Below are positions 33,446-44,422 of a DNA stretch of 64,000 bases, piece by piece. The position numbers and the translations under genes are program-made. Position 1 is the stretch's first letter, and every line of letters begins with the position of its first letter. The stretch comes from Dryomyza anilis (lineage: Eukaryota; Arthropoda; Insecta; Diptera; Dryomyzidae), in contig OX638135.1 of assembly GCA_951804985.1 (NCBI GenBank), forward strand, positions 42,918,324 through 42,982,323. Reading direction: 5' to 3'. The notes below the pieces were generated by a model. It did not search any database and had not been told where the DNA came from. It worked only from the letters and a program-made list of their open reading frames with translations.

Positions 33446-33525
33446 TTAAAAACATCTCTCAAAAAATCTTTAAAAAAATTTTAAATATTTTTTCATGTTT
33501 CGTATATTTAAAATAAAAGTAATGC
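33446..33525. repeat. Outer end of the right foldback arm
   Basis: 'CATGTTTCGTATATTTAAAA' here is the complement of 'TTTTAAATATACGAAAAACA' at about 29363, so the original palindrome ran past the point where the tandem copy was joined. Copy 1 lacks this 80 bp on its right side. Confidence 0.8.
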
Positions 33526-33784
33526 AAAAAATGTTGAACGAAATTTTATTTACAAAAAATCACGCGATTTTTGGAAATAAAATTTCGATTGCGGAGAATC
33601 AGAATCACATAAATTCAAAAAATATCAAAATAAAATTATATATTTGATTTGTTCATTAATGAGAAAAACAAAATTTTATATACAAAAAATTTTAGTTACA
33701 TACAAAATTAATAAAATAAATAAATTCGCATTTAAAAAAAATCAAAAATATAAAACCGGACATAACCGTCAATGGGGGTTATGG

Positions 33785-34200
33785 CCTTAGGCAACCCTAC
33801 ACTACTGGAGGAGCTCGTTGCCAAGTTGCCAGTTATTCTGCGCAAATAAATCCATATGAAAGGGTGTTGGACTTCAGCAACTCGCTGAGTGAAATTGCGA
33901 ACATTACCTGCACAATACAGGACGTCAAAATTGAACCACCAGAGACAAAAGGACGTGCAGTGATGCACACAAATATATCCAACGTCGCAAAGGATGAATG
34001 TTACTTGTGTAACAAAAACCACAGAATTTATAATTGCTAGAAATTTCTCAACAAAAGTGTCAATGACAGATGGGTGGAATAGAAACGCATTAAGTTATGT
34101 TTTTCGTGTCTTGGCAAAGGACACACAACTCGCGATTGTCGAAATGGTTTAGGCAACAACAAAAAAATATGTTTTGCGACACGTACACGCAGTGTGTAAT
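33785..34200 (+). pseudogene. BEL/Pao element A: Gag C-terminus with zinc knuckles
   Basis: 'LGNPTLLEELVAKLPVIL' followed by 'YLCNKNHRIYNC' and, after stops, 'LCFSCLGKGHTTRDCRNG', the paired zinc knuckles at the end of BEL/Pao Gag. These bind element RNA in virus-like particles. Stops near 33848 and 34040 break the frame. No upstream Gag or 5' LTR was found; the foldback array lies to the left. Confidence 0.75.
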
Positions 34201-34257
34201 CTCAGCCCACCAGTTCAGAGTTTAGATGAGTTCGATTTGGAAGCGGCTTTAAATTTG

Positions 34258-34518
34258 CTGCTCGTTGCCAAATACACTAATTGGACTTGACAATTGCCAC
34301 TTGAGTGTGGCCATAGAAAACATACAATTACGTAGTGAAGGACCGTATGACACTAACAATAAGCTTGGGTGGGTTGTGTTTGGCCCATCGCAATCAAGTT
34401 CGCTCAAGACGTCGTCATGTCTTTTTATCAAGCCATTAAGCGATGACGCGTTGCATGACGTTGTATTAGTGTATTTCACGACCGGAAATTTCGGCATCAT
34501 GGCCGCTTCAGTAATTTA
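34258..34518 (+). pseudogene. BEL/Pao element A: protease-to-RT linker
   Basis: 'LPNTLIGLDNCHLSVAIENI' and 'RSEGPYDTNNKLGWVVFGPS' match the region between protease and reverse transcriptase in BEL/Pao polyproteins ('LIGLDxxHL' and 'KLGWVVxG'). The protease active site itself is missing: the text goes directly from Gag knuckles to this segment within about 60 bp. Confidence 0.8.
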
Positions 34519-34757
34519 AAGCGATGACGAAGATTGGAAAGTGCAGCGTATGCAAATTAGCCCGCGCTACGCCAGCTACTTGGCTGCGTGAACACTTCAC
34601 AAACACCGCCATGTATCGCGAAAGCAGTGGCATATAGCACGACAGCTGCGAAATCATTTTTGGAAACGATGGATTGCAGAATATCTGACAACATTAACAC
34701 GACGTGAAAAATAGTGCGAACGCACTAAACCGATCGAGGTGGACGACCTGGTCTTAA
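34519..34757 (+). pseudogene. Misplaced BEL/Pao integrase patch
   Basis: Bases about 34527-34575 match the integrase N-terminal stretch at 38790-38840 ('GACGATTGGAAAG', 'GTATGCAAATTAGCCCGCGC') and are fused to text matching the integrase C-terminal stretch at 41866-42015 ('GGCTGCGTGAACACTTCACA', 'GATCGAGGTGGACGACCT'). Integrase belongs after RNase H, yet this patch sits directly before the RT. It is a rearranged, internally deleted integrase copy. Confidence 0.75.
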
Positions 34758-35500
34758 TATGGTAGACGTGAACAAACCAAATAAATTGCGTCTTGTGTTT
34801 GACGCCGTCGCGACCGTAGTAAACGTGTCGCTCAATTCGTATCACCACAAAGGGCCACAGGAGTATAAGCCACTACCATCAATTATGTTTAATTTTCGTA
34901 TTGGATCCGTGGCCGTGTGTGGCGATATTAAGCAGACGTTCAGCCAGATCTCTATCCAGTCGGAGGACAGGTTTTCACAGCGATACCTATGGCGTGATTG
35001 CAATGAAGATCGTGCTCCTGATGTATTTGAAATGATTGCCATGACATTTGGCGCAGCATGTTCGCCGTGTGCCGCGCAATACGTTAACGTTGAAAATGTA
35101 CGCCACGATCCACGTGCTGTCGAGTCGATTGTTAGTAACCACTACTTTGACGACTTATGAGGATTTTCATCAAATGTCGACGAAGTGGCCAACGTTCTTA
35201 ACGGTCATCAGGAGCCTGCTGTTGTCTATAAACGTGAGGTGCTAGCCACTGAAAAAATTCTGGGAATGTTTTGGCACCCAGAAAGTGACACATTTCGTTA
35301 TCACCTTAAATTTCATCGCGTTGATAACGAAGTTGTTTCTGGAAACAGAGTTCTGACGAAAAGAGAATTGCTCAGCATAATAATGTCAGTTTTTGACCCA
35401 CTGGGGCTTATGAGCCATATGATGATTACCGCAAAATTAATTATGTGCGAGGCATGGCGAAACGACGAGATCAAATCAATGCTTTATGGATGAACTGGAG
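34758..35500 (+). pseudogene. BEL/Pao element A: reverse transcriptase
   Basis: 'NKPNKLRLVFDAVATVVNVS', 'GPQEYKPLPSIMFNFRIGSV', 'VCGDIKQTFSQISIQ', 'EDRFSQRYLWRD' and the catalytic 'NHYFDDL' (the Y-x-DD box) appear in the correct order over 34760-35155. A stop follows the box. The RT thumb continues in another frame with 'EKILGMFWHPESDTFRY' and 'KRELLSIIMSVFDPLGLMS' to about 35490. This enzyme would copy element RNA to DNA. Dead through stops and the frameshift. Confidence 0.9.
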
Positions 35501-35720
35501 AGACGACCTGAGGAACGTAGTCCAGATTGAAATTCCGCGTCATTATATTTTGCCGAATTAACCCATCAATGCTTTATGGATGAACTAGAGACGATCTGAG
35601 GAACGTAGTCCAGATTGAAATTCCGCGTCATTATATTTTGCCGAATTAACCCATCAATGCTTTATGGATGAACTGGAGAGACGACCTGAGGAACGTAGTG
35701 CAGATTAAAATTCCGCGTCA
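35473..35720 (+). repeat. About 88 bp tandem triplication in BEL A
   Basis: Three units beginning 'ATCAATGCTTTATGGATGAA' at about 35473, 35564 and 35652, with 'GAACGTAGTCCAGATTGAAA' in the middle. Only the third reads on into RNase H, so the first two are internal duplications. Confidence 0.85.
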
Positions 35721-36137
35721 TTTTACACTGCCGAGTGAATTGCAACTTCATATATATGTGGATGCTAGCGAGGTAGCATTCGCAGCAGAGGCCTACTGGA
35801 GAGCCTCAAATACTCAAGGAATCACTGACGTTATGTTAGCCTGCACTAAGACAAGATGTGCGCCTCAGAAGCCTCTGACTGTGCCTCGACTTGAATTACA
35901 GGTCGCAGTTCTTGGAGTTGGACTAATGCAGACGATTGTACAAGAACACAAATTAAATATCAGCAAGTGCGTACTGTGTCGACCATATTTAAATGGATTC
36001 AGTAAAAAAACCGCCGCTACAAACCATTTGTTAGTCATAGAATAAACGAGATATTGAGCGCTACTGAGGTGCACGACTGGAAATGGGTGCCTACACTACA
36101 AATCGCCGCCGATGATGATACGAGATCATCTCATCCA
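35668..36137 (+). pseudogene. BEL/Pao element A: RNase H region
   Basis: 'LQLHIYVDASEVAFAAEAYW' carries the first catalytic Asp of RNase H, followed by 'CAPQKPLTVPRLELQVAVLG' with the Glu. The remainder degrades into frameshifts and ends at 'SSHPPK' (about 36137), where unrelated DNA begins. A shortened second copy is at 37440-37614. Confidence 0.85.
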
Positions 36138-37134
36138 CCCAAGTAACCACTTTGTGGTAACTTAAGTGGTAGCCACACAATTGCCATTAAAGTGTTTGTT
36201 CCAAATCTTGCAAAATATACATAGTTTACACCCAACAACCAGTCAAAAAGCAAAAAAAAAAAATAATAATCCTACGCAGTGCCATAGGCGTAAATGTTTG
36301 TCATGTAATAAAACTGCACATAATTTTAAAAATATACTAAGGAGTAATAATATAAGTCTTAACGTACAGATATTTCGAAAAACTACAACTCTAATTTAAG
36401 CGATTTAAGTTTTCGGGTTAATGCTTACATTCTATCCTCTCTAATTTTAATGCGCCCCTAAAAAAATTCAATTTGTGATTTTTAAAAAAAAAAGTGTTTT
36501 TTTTTAATTTCTTAAATTATTCTATTCCGACTGTCCTTTTTTACAACCCAACGTTCCATGGACATATATAGTGGATATAATAAATATTTTGTGTCTAATT
36601 ACATTTATTTATACCATTTTAAAGTTAATTATCTACATTAATAATAAACATGTTCCTATTAGGTTCTTCATTATATACATGCAACATATACATAATACAT
36701 TTTTAATTTGCCACTATTTTGCCACGTCATAACAACAACGTTAGCTCCGTCTATTATCATTTATGTTCCATTATCGGAATGTATGACTTATATAACACAG
36801 CATTGTGACATATTATTGCATTGTCCCAAACATGTTCTTAGCCCCCGCTTTGGAACTAAATTTATGTTCTATTATCAGAATGGATGACTTATATATCACA
36901 GCATTGTGACATTTTATTGCCTATGTCCCATACATGTTATTAGCCACCGCTTTGGAACTAAATTTATGTTCTATTATCAGAATGTATGACTTATATATCA
37001 CAGCATTGTGACATATTATTGCCTATGTTCCATACATGTTCTTAGCCACCGCTTTGTAACAAAAAATTACTAGTTTGCAACACTGATGTTAGAGGTAACT
37101 TAAAAGCTACAAATTTGCCACAAGAGTTTGTGGC
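36138..37134. mobile_element. Nonautonomous element inserted in BEL A, with internal 105 bp repeats
   Basis: Starts 'TAACCACTTTGTGGTAACTT' and ends 'GCCACAAGAGTTTGTGGCAA'; both ends are rich in CCACTT/TGTGGC palindromic words and share 'GGTAACTTAA', in part inverted. Inside, a unit with 'TATGTTCTATTATCAGAATG' and 'CACAGCATTGTGACATATTA' occurs three times (about 36759-36856, 36857-36960, 36961-37066). No ORF. BEL sequence lies on both sides. Superfamily unknown. Confidence 0.6.
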
Positions 37135-38222
37135 AATGATAACGAAGTTGTTTCTGGAAACAGAGTTCTGACGAAAAGAGAATTGCTCAGCATAATAATG
37201 TCAGTTTTTGACCCACTGGGACTTATGAGCCATATGATGATTACCGCAAAATTAATTATGTGCGAGGCATGGCGAAACGACGAGATCAAATCAATGCTTT
37301 ATGGATGAACTGGAGAGACGACCTGAGGAACGTAGTCCAGATTGAAATTCCGCGTCATTATATTTTGCCGAATTAACCCATCAATGCTTTATGGATGAAC
37401 TAGAGACGATCTGAGGAACGTAGTCCAGATTGAAATTCCGCTTCATTTTATACTGCCGAGTGAATTGCAAATTCATATATTTGTGGATGCTAGCGAGGTA
37501 GCATCCACAACGACGTTAGTCATAGAATAAACGAGATATTGAGCGCTACTGAGGAAATGGGTGCCTACACTACAAATCGCCGCCGATGATGCTACGAGAT
37601 TACTTCATCAACCCAAGTAACCACTATGTGGCAACTTAAGTGGTAGCCACACAATTGTCATTAAAGTGTTTGTTCCAAATCATGCGAAATATACATAGTT
37701 TACACCCAATAACCAGTCAAAAAGCAAAAAAAAAAAAATAATAATAATTATCCTACGCAGTGACAGAAGCGTAAATATTTGTCATGTAATGAAACTGCAC
37801 ATAATGTTAAATATATGCTAAGGCTTAATAATATACGTCTTAACGTACAGATTTTTCGAAAAACTACAACTCTAATTTAAGCGGTTTAAGTTTTCGGGTT
37901 AAAGCTTTTATTCTACCCACTCTAATTTTAACGCACCCCTAATAAAATTCATTTTGTGATTTTTTTTTTTAAAGTGATGATTTTTTTTTTTATTTTTTAA
38001 ATTATTCTATTCCGACTGTCCTTTTTTACAACCCAACGTTCCATGGACATATATAGTGGATATAATAAATATTTTGTGTATAATTATATTTATTTATACC
38101 ATTTTAAAGTTAAATAGCTATATTAGTAATAAACATGTTCCTATTGGGTTCTTCATTATATACATGCAACATATACATAATACATATTTAATTTGCCACT
38201 GTTTTGCCACGTCATAACAACA
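37135..38222 (+). repeat. Tandem duplicate of BEL A plus the inserted element
   Basis: 37135-37614 repeats BEL A from 'TGATAACGAAGTTGTTTCTG' (first at about 35324) but lacks most of the RNase H segment and one 88 bp unit. 37615-38222 repeats the inserted element from 'TAACCACTATGTGGCAACTT' and stops at 'AAAGTTAGCTCCG' (first copy at 36740-36752), where BEL integrase begins. The unit thus spans about 35324-37134 and was duplicated after the insertion. Confidence 0.85.
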
Positions 38223-38965
38223 AAGTTAGCTCCGCATATTTTCTTGAGGAAAAATTCAGAGAACTGGCCAGACGGAATACTTCAACGAGTGATGATGCTG
38301 AAATCATAAAAGTCTTTGTGATGTTGACTTTAAATCGCCAGTTCATTGAAGTTTGTCGCTTTTCACCATTTATCAAACTAAAAAGGTCAGTCGCATGGGC
38401 GCTGAGATTTATAAAGAACTGTAGAAAGTTAAATAAACCGGGTGAGACGTTTGCATTGACTACAGATGAGCTGTACGCCGCCGAAAATATAATAAAAGGC
38501 ATCGCGCAGTCTCAAGTATTTTCGACGGAAGTTCAACATATTGAAAAAGAGCAGACATTGCCAAAGAAGTCATATCTCTAAAAAATCATGCCTTACAAGG
38601 ATCCAGAAGGGGTACTGAGAGTGAATGGACGTTTGATCCAAACACCCGATTATTCTACCGCCAGACCATGAGGTAACCGCATTGCTGATACAACACTACC
38701 ATAGCCGTATGAAAAATCAGAACCACGAAGCAACGATATACGAGATCCGTCAAAGATTCCGGATACCCAGAATACGACAAGTGCTACGAAAGACGATTGG
38801 AAAGTTCAGCGTATGCAAATTAGCCCGCGCTATGCCAGCAGTTCCGGTGATGGGACCACTCCCAGCTAATCGATTGACGCCCTACATGCGCACATTTACC
38901 TACACAGGGCTCGACAACTTCGGGCCGCTGATGGTGACAATTAGACGCCGACAAGAAAAGAGATG
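38223..38965 (+). pseudogene. BEL/Pao element A: integrase N-terminal part
   Basis: A 125-codon frame holds 'KLKRSVAWALRFIKNCRKLN' and 'LTTDELYAAENIIKGIAQSQ', typical of the stretch before BEL integrase. Then come 'LRVNGRLIQTPDY' (frame change), 'LLIQHYHSRMKNQNHEATI' (zinc-binding His pair), 'VCKLARAMPAVPVMGPLPAN' and 'LDNFGPLMVTIRRRQEKR' with the first catalytic Asp region. A LINE interrupts the sequence right after this. Confidence 0.85.
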
Positions 38966-41206
38966 AATCCCCTCAGTTTTTTTTTTACAAATTAACCTAC
39001 GCTCAAGGGATGTCCCCTATACATGCAATGCAGTGTTGATCGTTAGAAGGGATGATAGGTTATATAAAGGAGGAAAGATGGAGTAGTGTCGGTTGTTTTG
39101 AACTTGCCAATATCAAAAATGTCGGGAAAAACGGACGCAGGGAGATTGTTCCACAAACGTGTCGTGCGACTGAAGAACGAATTCTATCTATAATGCGTGG
39201 TTCTGTTAAGATCCGAGCGGACTACGAAGGGGTGGGCTTGGTTTGATGTTCGAGTAGAACTAGAGAACACACAACCTGGTGTAATCAGGCCATTTATTTC
39301 ACTCGAACACTTACCGTTGTAATACCTATCAAACAGGCTTTCATACCTAGCGGTCCTTCGGTGCTCAAGAGAACCAACAGACGATGAGCAATTTTCATCA
39401 CCTATTAAATATATCTCACGTTGAGGTAGTGTAGACAGTGCGTAAGTCAGCAGGAGTAAAGTATGTTTTATACCGTTTTAAAAAAACGAGACTCTTGGCC
39501 GCTTCTTTCGACACATTAAATATGTGATTATTCCAACGGAGATCACATTGAATTGATACGCACCATAACGTCAAGAGCAGCTGACTGCGCAATATCCACA
39601 TCACTCATATTGAGGTGTGGGAGGGGCGATTCTATTCTATTGTGGGATAACAGACAACATTGATTTAAGGTCATTATTGAGCGTGTCATTCACAGTGCAT
39701 CTATTACTCTCAATCTCCAAAGAGTTTGGGCGCTTGGTGAACGAGTATGAATGTTACTGTCATCTGCAAAGGAATGAATTGGGTTCTGGGTCAATGACAC
39801 AAGGTAATTGATAAATACCAGAAATAGGACGGGGATAGGACGTAACCCTGCGGATCTCCAAAATTGATGGAATGTTGTTCTGAAAGAGCACCATCCATGG
39901 CAAACCGTATAGAACGACCCTGAAGAAAAGTCGATATCCATCGAGTAAAAGATTCACCGACACCAAATGCAATTAGTTTTGAAACGAGGGCTTTATGCCA
40001 CACTCGATCAAAAGCCTTTGAAATATCGAGAGCAACAGCCTTACTCTCCCCGAAAAGGTGAATACATTTATTCCACTTTTCGGAGAGGACCGCCATCAAA
40101 TCACCTGTGGATCTGGCCCTACGGGAACCGTATTGGCGGTCACTGATCAATTCTTTGTGCTCAAGATAGTTCACAAGTTGGAAGTTAATTACGCTCTCCA
40201 TTACCTTGGAGAGTGCAGAGCATATTGCAGTGGGTAGGTAATTGGCAGGGTTCGTAGCCTCGGCCTTTTTCGGGACTGGCTGGACATTGGCAACCTTCCA
40301 ACAAGATGGAAAAACTCCTGTCGTGTAAGAGATGTTGAAAAGGTTACGCAACGGACAAGCCAGCGTTGACGCGCACTTCTTCAACACATGGGCAGATATG
40401 CCATCTGGCCCAGAGACTTTGTCAATGTGGAGGTGTGCTAAAACCTTTTTAACTGCCCGAGTTCGAAAATAAATTTCCGGCATTGTAAAAAAAACAAAAT
40501 CGACGACGGGAAGTGGTTCATTACTATCTGGGAGCGCTGAATTATTTGCAAATAATTCTGCCAAGAGATTACCAAGAGGTGCATGGACTTTAACATCATA
40601 TTTTTCATGATGTGAAGTCAGAAAAAGGTCTAGGACTTTTTGGCTTTGCCCACCGACGCGTGGGAGGTACGTCGTTCCTTCAACAATTGAGTGAGTTGAT
40701 TGCACTCTGCAAACAGCTCGACATAACAACCCTCCTGTGTTGGAAGACCCGAGTGGCTCAACCAAGTGGCGTTGTGCACATTAAAATCGCCGGCAACAAC
40801 AATTTCACTGCCTGGAATTTGAGATCGAATCAGATAAGGCATCACGCTTATTACAGGTGGAAACCCTATCTAGATTTGGACTCTTATAAAGAAAGCACAA
40901 GTGCATGATGTGTGTTTGGATTTTGAATTTAAACCACATTGTATTAAATTCGCTATCTGACACACTATGTTGTTGCTGCAGTTGATACACAACGGCACTG
41001 CGAATAAATAGAGCGAGACCCTTATGGGCTTTAAATAATGGTACTAAGTGATACCCAAGTATTTAAAAATCCAGTGGATCTGCATCCTCACTAACCTGGG
41101 TCTCACCCAGTACCATTATTTGTGGCCTATTAAAGGACACATACGCATATATAGTAGAGAATTTTGTTCTCAGCCCACGAATGCCTATGCGTAATTTTTG
41201 CGACAT
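38966..41206 (-). pseudogene. Jockey/CR1-group LINE ORF2 and 3' end
   Basis: ORF2 starts at ATG 41206: 'IGIRGLRTKFSTIYAY' and, further on, 'EIVVAGDFNVHNATWLSHSG' (endonuclease). Then RT: 'LHIDKVSGPDGISAHVLKKC', 'VFPSCWKVANVQPVPKKAEA', 'KAVALDISKAFDRVWHKAL', 'SINFGDPQGYVLSPSYFW' and, after a frameshift, 'HSFADDSNIHTR' with the catalytic Asp pair intact. The C-terminal 'RWNNHIFNVSKEAAKSLVFL' follows at about 39550. The 3' end lies at a T-run (38969-38978), a poly(A) tail on the minus strand. It interrupts BEL integrase. Broken by several frameshifts. Confidence 0.85.
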
Positions 41207-41224
41207 TTTTTCTACTGGGCAACT

Positions 41225-41755
41225 TCAAAACAGACAAATGAGAGCGTAAGTCATGCCGTGGTAAGTGTTAGGCATTCACCACAGCATAGATTACGCACTC
41301 AGAGCAGCTTTAACCGTGCGCGCTAGTAGCGTGGAGTAGGATAGGGGAGGGAGGGAATACGTCAACAAACATTTGTAATTGCAGCAAAGAGCATATAAAA
41401 GCCCTATGCGTCGGCAATTGCAAAAATAACGAGTGCGGCAACTCAGCAGTCAGCGCAGAACCGGTTCTATTATGTGGTTGTTGTTGCAGAATTTGTATTG
41501 TTTGTTTTATTTATTTGGTGTATATTTTTCTTCTTAGTTTTTTATGTAAATTATTATTAGTTTGTGTTTTAATTAAATTTTGTTTTATTTCGTTGTTATT
41601 TTTTATGTTGGGCGGGCACATTAAACACAGTTTTGAAACACATTTATACTAAACGACGGACGGAACACGTTAAAAAGACAAGAGACGACACGACACATCC
41701 GTCCCCCATAAGTGCGTTGACGCTACTGACAACATTTTCGTTTCAATTTCCATCA
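41225..41755 (+). other. Promoter-bearing LTR-like segment
   Basis: Contains 'CATATAAAAGCCCT' (about 41392-41405), followed by 'CTCAGCAGTCAGCGCAGAAC', which resembles TATA plus downstream core promoter sequence of an LTR. A T-rich stretch and an inverted pair 'GACGGACGGA'/'TCCGTCCCCC' follow. It lies between the LINE 5' end and the rest of BEL integrase. I could not define LTR ends, so it may instead be the LINE's 5' region. Confidence 0.35.
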
Positions 41756-41769
41756 ATGTTTGAATTTAT

Positions 41770-42170
41770 TTGACAAAAGTGGCGAATGTGAATTCTAGAC
41801 CTTTAACGCATATTCCCGTCACGGTAAAAGAACAAGAACCAATCACGCCAAACCACTTCCTATTTGGCTGCGCGAACACTTCACAAACACCGGCTTGTAA
41901 TGAAGTACCAGAGAAGCCCATCGTAATGCGAAAGCAGTGGTATATAGCACGACAGCTGAGAAATCATTTTTGGAAACGATGGGACGTGCGAACGCACTAA
42001 ACCGATCGAGGTGGACGACCTCTCCTTAATATGCGACGTGAACGTACCTCGAAATGAATGGAAGAGAGGACGCGTGTCCAGGGCCGATGAACAAATTTTA
42101 CGAGCTGACGTGCTCACATAAAATGGAATGTTGTGTAGACCAGTCTCGAAGATAGCCGTTCTAGACGTGA
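41770..42170 (+). pseudogene. BEL/Pao element A: integrase C-terminal part
   Basis: 'VNSRPLTHIPVTVKEQEPIT', 'PNHFLFGCANTSQT', 'MRKQWYIARQLRNHFWKRW' and, after a stop, 'NEWKRGRVSRADEQILRADV' and 'CRPVSKIAVLDV' form the standard end of BEL integrase. The segment between the first catalytic Asp (38950) and this part, including the rest of the DDE triad, is missing. Confidence 0.9.
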
Positions 42171-42967
42171 ACACGTTCAACATAACCAACAATTTAATTT
42201 TGTTTCATCGTGTTGCCAGAATGAATGGAGACAAAACCGATGCATCATCAACCTTTCATAGTTTACAGCTGCATACAGGTAACTACATGTACGCATGTAT
42301 GTCTACAGCCGGTATCACGGACCCAGAACTTGATGGCGCTGCAGCTAACCCAAGCAACCTCACCTCTGTCTCTGAAAATGCTGACGCAGTCACAAACACC
42401 TATGTTGTATACAATATGTTTGCTCGCGCATCTTCTTGCCCCAACCTAACCCCTTTTGATAGTTCTTTAATTCTACCTCAACTCGATCACACTTCAAATC
42501 GCGCAAACAATTCAACTGGTGCACACATTTCATCGGATGCAAACATAAACGCGCCAACCAATTTATACGCATCAACAGTATTATACGCGCACACCGAAGT
42601 ACATAGGACATTTCCTGAGCATAGACCAGGGATTTCTGATTTTTCAATAGCAAGGCCACAAGTGGCTGCAATCTTGTCTCAGGTTGCAAACTCTGTGTAT
42701 GCGATACCCGCAGCAAGTATTTCCGCTCATAATAAGCCGTATCTCGTGTCTAGTATGGGCCTTTTTTTAATGGTTATGCTCCTGTAGGTCTATTTTTTCG
42801 CTCAAGCTAGCCTATACCAGTACAGTATGCTCAAGGTCAATTTAATAACTCAACGTTTTCAAATGTTAAATTTAATAGGAATAACGCAGTATCTTCGAAT
42901 GCAATGCATCAATGCCGCTCTAACGCCTTTTCGAACTTTAGCGGACCAACAACAACATCATATGCTG
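42171..42967 (+). pseudogene. Open frame fused to the BEL integrase end, probable Gag N-terminal spacer
   Basis: A 219-codon frame (42128-42787) starts inside the integrase end and continues with Ser/Thr/Asn/Ala-rich text ('NNSTGAHISSDANINAPTN'). Low-complexity Ser/Asn/Pro text goes on to about 42960 ('SNFSGPTTTSYA'). Because recognisable BEL Gag starts at about 43915, this may be its variable N-terminal region, joined to the preceding integrase without an intervening LTR. Function not established. Confidence 0.4.
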
Positions 42968-43500
42968 TAACGAACCCGGAATCCCGGTCTGTAGCCGGGG
43001 AATGCTCAGCGGGCTCCAGGTGTTCGTATGCGTTACAAAATTTATATTTTGCAGGGATCCCGAGATTTTAAATAAAATGCGTTGCGGTTAAATTTATATT
43101 TTGGAATTCAAGGTTTTATGTATTTTTAAAATTCATTGCTTCGCGTTTAATAAAAATATAATTAACAGTATAGTGAACTGACTCTTACTCATGCGGCAGG
43201 GTGCAGCTCCTTCATGGCGTTGTTACAGTCATGCCCATGTCCAGGGCGCTAAAGCTACGCAAAACACACCTGATTACCCCAGTGGTTTCCGTGCAACGAA
43301 GACGAAGTCAAATGTTTCTACAGGCGTTCGTTGACTATACTGCATCTGGCGTATTTACACAGACCGCGCTCGCTTTTATACGCGTTTCTGCTTCTTCCTT
43401 CTTGTTCGTTGTTAGTGGTGAAGTAGGCTGAATTTGGCAAGCTCACTGGAAACTGAGTGACGAAGTTGGCCGTGTTGTGGTGGTGTTCATTCTTGCGGTA
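42968..43500 (-). mobile_element. Possible LTR-type insertion, minus strand
   Basis: Left end TGTAACGAACCCGGAATCCC looks like an LTR terminus and, on the minus strand, 'CGCGTATAAAAGCGAGCGCG' near 43380 is a TATA-containing promoter-like stretch. The Gag-like low-complexity reading breaks here and resumes after about 43500. The right end and target duplication were not resolved. Confidence 0.4.
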
Positions 43501-43504
43501 TCAT

Positions 43505-44395
43505 TGTGCGGTATCATTTCGTCCGAATCATCGTCAATGCAACAAATCAATACGTTGTTTCTAGCATTGCAGCTCCATTATCATCGAGCTTTATACCACG
43601 TTTAGGTGCAGACTATTGTCAAAATCATTTTCCACCCACTAGTGTTTCTGCAGTAGGGAAACAAATTTATTCTATCATTAGGGCCCGGATCTTATGCTGG
43701 GGAAGCAGTGCCATGCACTTATCCATCGTTATCACAACCCAAGACTGCTGCACCCCCAACGTCGATGTCACCATTTAGTTCGGGGCCCTACGAGCAGCAA
43801 CATGGGATCTGGTTAGGTACCAATATATGGCCAACACCGCATAATAAATCTGCACAACAAACTGCTGACGAAACACTGATGTCAACTCAAATAGCGCCAC
43901 GACATGTAATAACAAAATAACTGCCGCCTTTTACAGGTAAGCCGGAGGACTGGCCTCTATTTATTACCAACTACGACCAGTCAACTGAGCGCTGTGGGTT
44001 CACCGATCAAGAGAATCTTATTCGGCTTCAAATATGCTTAAAGGGTCCAGCTCTGGAAGCCGTACGTGGTAAGTTGATGGTGTCAGCCACGGTTAAATAT
44101 GCCATCGAAACACTAGGAAAGCTATATGAACGGCCTGATGTGATTCACCAGTAACTTCAACGAAAACTACGACAGAAAACTACCCAGTCAGGTCTGAAAG
44201 GTTAGAAACGTTCATAAACTTTGCGCTCGCTGTACAAAATTATCTAGGAACTATTCAAGCAATAGAACTTTTCGAATATTTAAATGATCCAATGCTTCTT
44301 GATTGGGAATTTGATTGGGCCCGTTTTCGTATGGAAATTATCCGTGTGAATATTGCAATCTTTGATGAATGGGTTTTTAATCTAGCGACTTATGC
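43505..44395 (+). pseudogene. BEL/Pao element B: Gag
   Basis: Pro/Ser/Thr-rich linker 'AAPPTSMSPFSSGPYEQQ' leads to 'RHVITK', then after a stop 'PPFTGKPEDWPLFITNYDQS', 'ERCGFTDQENLIRLQICLKG' and 'PALEAVRGKLMVSATVKYAI'. This is the conserved capsid-like region of BEL/Pao Gag. It is broken by stops at about 43919 and 44153 and interrupted by a SINE at 44423. Confidence 0.85.
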
Positions 44396-44422
44396 TACTC
44401 TTGGACCTTCTTGGGCCAACTA

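Noticed and set aside
41392..41405. Host gene promoter (TATA)
   Set aside because: No host ORF follows; the context is transposon sequence on both sides, so it is treated as LTR-like or LINE-associated.
42390..42716. 108-codon minus-strand frame
   Set aside because: Shadow of the plus-strand BEL-associated frame; no motif.
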